A stretch of DNA of 64,000 nucleotides, from contig JAYUQC010000127.1 in the NCBI GenBank assembly GCA_043759735.1, positions 12,596 through 76,595 of the forward strand, given 5' to 3'. The notes beneath the pieces were generated by a model. The model was not told the origin of the DNA, ran no database searches, and worked only from the letters and a program-made list of their open reading frames with translations. Shown piece by piece: positions 61,646 to 64,000 of this stretch. Both the position numbers and the translations under genes were made by a program. Within the stretch, counting starts at the first letter, position 1. Each line of letters starts with the position of its first letter. Source of the DNA: CAISIP01 sp043759735. GTDB lineage: Bacteria; Pseudomonadota; Gammaproteobacteria; Burkholderiales; Burkholderiaceae_C.

Positions 61646-62941
61646 ATGAGCATTACGCGTTTCCTGACCGGCATCACGACCTCCGGCACCCCGCACCTGG
61701 GCAACTATGTCGGCTCGATCCGGCCCTCGGTGCGCGCCAGCCTGCGTGATGATGTCGAGAGCTTCTATTTTCTGGCCGACTACCATGCGCTGATCAAGGT
61801 CGAGGAACCGGCGCGCATCCAGCGCTCGACGCTCGAGATCGCCGCCAGCTGGTTGGCCGCCGGTCTGGACCCGGAACGCGTCACCTTTTACCGACAGTCC
61901 GACATTTCCGAAATCCCCGAACTGACCTGGTTCCTGACCTGCGTCACTGGCAAGGGCCTGCTCAATCGTGCCCATGCCTACAAGGCCGCGGTCGACAAGA
62001 ACACCGCAGCGGGCGCCGACGCCGACTCCGATGTGACTGCCGGCCTGTTCATGTACCCGGTGCTGATGGGTGCCGACATCCTGATGTTCAACGCGCACAA
62101 GGTGCCGGTCGGGCGTGACCAGGTACAGCACCTGGAGATGGCGCGCGACATGGCCAACAGTTTCAACCACCGCTACGGATCGCATTTCGTGCTGCCCGAG
62201 GTGGTGACCGAAGAGTCGGTCGCCACGCTGCCTGGCGTGGACGGGCGCAAGATGAGCAAGAGCTACGACAACCATATTCCATTATTTGCGCCACGCGCGC
62301 AGTTGAAGAAACTCATCGCCGCCATCGTCACCGACTCGCGGCTGCCGGGCGAATCCAAGCAGGTCGACGGCTCGGCACTGTTCCAGATTTTCCAGGCGTT
62401 CGCCCCAGCCGACGAGACCGCCGACTTGCGCAAGGCCTACGCCGACGGCATCGCCTGGGGCGACGCCAAGACCCTGGTGTTCGAGCGGCTGGATGCCGAG
62501 ATCACCCCGATGCGCGAACGTTACGAAGCGCTGATGCGCGAGCCCGCGAAGATCGAAGCCATCCTTGTGCGCGGCGCCACCAAGGCACGCGCCATCGCCA
62601 CCCCCGTCATGGCGCGATTGCGGCATGCGGTGGGACTGCGCAACCTGGGAGCGCCCAGCCAGGCCAAGGCGCCCAGGGACGACAAGGCCTCGCTACCGGT
62701 GTTCAAGCAATACCGCGACAAGGACGGCCAATTCGCTTTCAAGTTTGTCGATGCCAAGGGTCGCTTGCTGCTGCAAAGCCAGGCCTTCGCCTCGCCCAAG
62801 GATGCCGGTGCGGCAATTGCGCGATTGCAGCAACTCGGCGCAGCGGCATTGCCGGCTTTCGAGGGGCAGGTTGCCGCCGGTGAAGGAGTCGCGCACGATG
62901 ACATTGCCGCCGCACTGCAACTGCTGACCGACGCGGCCTGA
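61646..62941 (+). CDS. trpS: Tryptophanyl-tRNA synthetase
   Basis: Class I synthetase charging tRNA-Trp, 431 residues. The HIGH-type motif is TSGTPHLGNYVG (12-23) and KMSKS is at about 202-206 (DGRKMSKSYDN). The chain is about 95 residues longer than the E. coli enzyme; the extension (about 340-431) is a small domain with the PVFKQYRDKDGQFAFKFVD block, which I associate with Burkholderiales. It starts 21 bases after the M50 gene. Confidence 0.96.
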   Translation: MSITRFLTGITTSGTPHLGNYVGSIRPSVRASLRDDVESFYFLADYHALIKVEEPARIQRSTLEIAASWLAAGLDPERVTFYRQSDISEIPELTWFLTCVTGKGLLNRAHAYKAAVDKNTAAGADADSDVTAGLFMYPVLMGADILMFNAHKVPVGRDQVQHLEMARDMANSFNHRYGSHFVLPEVVTEESVATLPGVDGRKMSKSYDNHIPLFAPRAQLKKLIAAIVTDSRLPGESKQVDGSALFQIFQAFAPADETADLRKAYADGIAWGDAKTLVFERLDAEITPMRERYEALMREPAKIEAILVRGATKARAIATPVMARLRHAVGLRNLGAPSQAKAPRDDKASLPVFKQYRDKDGQFAFKFVDAKGRLLLQSQAFASPKDAGAAIARLQQLGAAALPAFEGQVAAGEGVAHDDIAAALQLLTDAA

Positions 62942-62980
62942 CCGTCGCGTTTGGCCCGCCAGCCAAGCCCGGCCGACTGC

Positions 62981-62986
62981 TACAAT
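62981..62986 (+). promoter_or_regulatory. -10 element of the tRNA-Ser gene
   Basis: TACAAT 17 bases upstream of the mature tRNA 5' end. No good -35 at standard spacing. Confidence 0.4.
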
Positions 62987-63003
62987 CCGACCCGCGCGAC
63001 ACA

Positions 63004-63091
<88 letters not shown>

Positions 63092-63100
63092 AGATGCATA

Positions 63101-63138
63101 AAGGTTTGTTGCTATGAATTTAGCAGCAAGCCTTTTTT
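63101..63138 (+). terminator. Terminator after tRNA-Ser
   Basis: AAGGTTTGTTGCT pairs with AGCAGCAAGCCTT (two G-T wobbles) around an eight-base loop, and a six-T run follows. It ends the tRNA transcript and marks the left border of the insertion element. Confidence 0.85.
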
Positions 63139-63177
63139 GCTTTCAGGCTCATGTAGCCACCATGAGTATTTTCCAAT

Positions 63178-63194
63178 CCAGGTATGAGCCTGAA
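63178..63194 (-). repeat. Left copy of IS end motif
   Basis: On the minus strand reads TTCAGGCTCATACCTGG. It matches the right-hand copy at 63873-63889 at 16 of 17 bases. A partial direct copy TTCAGGCTCATG lies at 63142-63153. Confidence 0.7.
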
Positions 63195-63365
63195 CGTGGC
63201 TTGAGTTAGCTACTTCTGCTGTTCGGCCTGACCGGGTTAAAAGTGGAAGTTTAAGGGGCCGGGTTTTGCCTGCTGTTTTTTTTCTATGCAGGCCCCTGCC
63301 CAGCCGCCGGAGGCCCCCCGGCGCGCATGGTTTTCACGCACGATTGTGTCTTGATGTGAGGGGCT

Positions 63366-63814
63366 TCAGGCTTGGCTGTTTACGCCTGGGTTTGTTGAAC
63401 AGCGCAAACAAATCTGCCTTGGATTGTTGCTCTGGCGTGAGCGTGACTTGGTCTGCTCGATGCGCAACTTCTCCAGCATCTTGACTAATCGGCCATTGAC
63501 GTACTCTGATCCGTTGTCCGAGTGAAACCCGGCGATCTCAAACGGGAACTGTGTCACGACAAAGACCAGCACAGGCAGCAGATAAGCCTCACTGATTGCC
63601 TGCACACAGGCTTCAGGGTGCGGCGCAGGTAGGCCAGCACCACGCCGCGTTCGTGTTTATTGCGCTGGGGGTAGTCAAAGCGTTTGAGTACGCGGCTGAT
63701 GTGCTCGTAGCGCTGGGTGTCGCCGTCACCCGCAGTGCCGGTGGAACTGACTTCGGGGGTTGCGTGCAGAAATTCCTGCGGTTGCGCAATGCTGCGCAGC
63801 TTTGTCTCGTCCAT
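63366..63814 (-). pseudogene. Truncated integrase-core transposase
   Basis: Two disconnected pieces of one transposase. The N-terminal piece starts MDETKLRSIAQPQEFLHAT (63814) and runs to about GVVLAYLRRTL (about 63617), matching the N-terminal helical region of IS integrases. The second piece, in another frame (about 63602-63425), has FHSDNGSEYVNGRLVKMLEK, the second catalytic Asp region of the DDE fold. The stretch between, including the first catalytic Asp, and the C-terminus after SRQSN are missing. It cannot encode an active enzyme. Confidence 0.8.
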
Positions 63815-63872
63815 GTTGATCACCATCCTCAGGATGATCAGGCCAACAGCTATGCTGACTCAATTTTCCCTC

Positions 63873-63924
63873 TTCAGGCTCATTCCTGGGTGGAAATACG
63901 CGAACTGCTCAGGCTCATACCTCG
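63873..63924 (+). repeat. Right copies of IS end motif
   Basis: TTCAGGCTCATTCCTGG at 63873-63889 and TCAGGCTCATACCTCG at 63909-63924, the same orientation, 36 bases apart; inverted relative to the left copy. Confidence 0.7.
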
Positions 63925-63935
63925 TTGGACAAGGC

Positions 63936-64000
63936 TATAAGTACTATGCTGACCATTTTTATCGTAAGCTCGAACGCATTCTTGACAACCAATCCACCCC
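63936..64000. other. Right edge, no feature identified
   Basis: The last 65 bases are less GC-rich than the window average and contain no recognisable gene start or RNA. They may still belong to the insertion element or its target. Confidence 0.3.

Larger units (their letters stand above)
63141..63935 (-). mobile_element. Decayed insertion sequence
   Basis: About 0.8 kb after tRNA-Ser contains no intact gene but shows IS features: a broken integrase-type transposase on the minus strand and several copies of a TTCAGGCTCATACCTGG-like motif at both ends. Copies at 63178-63194 (inverted) and 63873-63889 and 63909-63924 (direct) fit terminal or subterminal transposase-binding sites. Borders are approximate. 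No target duplication could be identified. Confidence 0.7.

Overview
The window reads as a chromosomal segment of a high-GC betaproteobacterium, most likely order Burkholderiales and close to Comamonadaceae. The reasons are the Burkholderiales-type N-terminal insertion in GlnS, the gene orders ftsK-lolA-rarA, lolC-lolD next to recJ, and DHH-PHP-yciO-M50-trpS, a PimC/PimD-like dehydrogenase pair, tripartite tricarboxylate transporter genes, and the GC-rich hairpin repeats near 48.6 and 60.2 kb. Taxonomy is inferred from these features, not from a search.

Layout: 0-5 kb holds a partial membrane protein, a 2TM-LytTR fusion, a DUF924 protein, a secreted PXPV-like protein, glnS, an EthD-like protein and a phasin-like protein with a histone-H1-like tail. 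5-10 kb has nudC, a DUF2784 protein and a livHMGF branched-chain amino acid import operon without its binding protein. 10-20.5 kb carries the crp-type regulator-ftsK-lolA-rarA cluster, trxB, rpmB-rpmG with a structured leader, an acyl-CoA desaturase, rsmB and purN. 20.6-26.2 kb has two adjacent acyl-CoA dehydrogenases, a membrane adenylate cyclase, an HNH nuclease and ribF. 26.4-33.3 kb is ileS-lspA, a Na/Pi symporter, and an SH3-domain/M48 protease pair.

33.4-44.4 kb holds a DUF3422 protein, tctAB without tctC, a tatD-speE-like-gspE operon, and a polyamine-type ABC importer operon (binding protein, ATPase, two permeases). 44.5-53.4 kb runs from a membrane-anchored trypsin-like protease into a MoxR-DUF58-VWA operon, convergent lolCD, then a conserved hypothetical and recJ. 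53.4-55.3 kb has an idonate/gluconate-type dehydrogenase pair. 55.4-58.1 kb is the most unusual locus: a DUF6502-DUF5666 operon divergent from a secreted Gly/Arg/Asp repeat protein, with three copies of a GTG-N11-CAC operator-like element between them. 58.2-63 kb has DHH and PHP phosphoesterases, a YciO/Sua5 protein, an M50 protease, trpS and a tRNA-Ser(CGA). The last 0.85 kb is a decayed insertion element.

Most of the window is core housekeeping: tRNA charging (glnS, ileS, trpS, tRNA-Ser), lipoprotein maturation and sorting (lspA, lolA, lolC, lolD), DNA maintenance (ftsK, rarA, recJ), redox and nucleotide clean-up (trxB, nudC), interspersed with uptake systems. The best candidates for new biology are the DUF6502/DUF5666/repeat-protein regulon, the truncated 2TM-LytTR chimera, and several genes whose -10-like element sits so close to the start codon that leaderless transcripts are expected.
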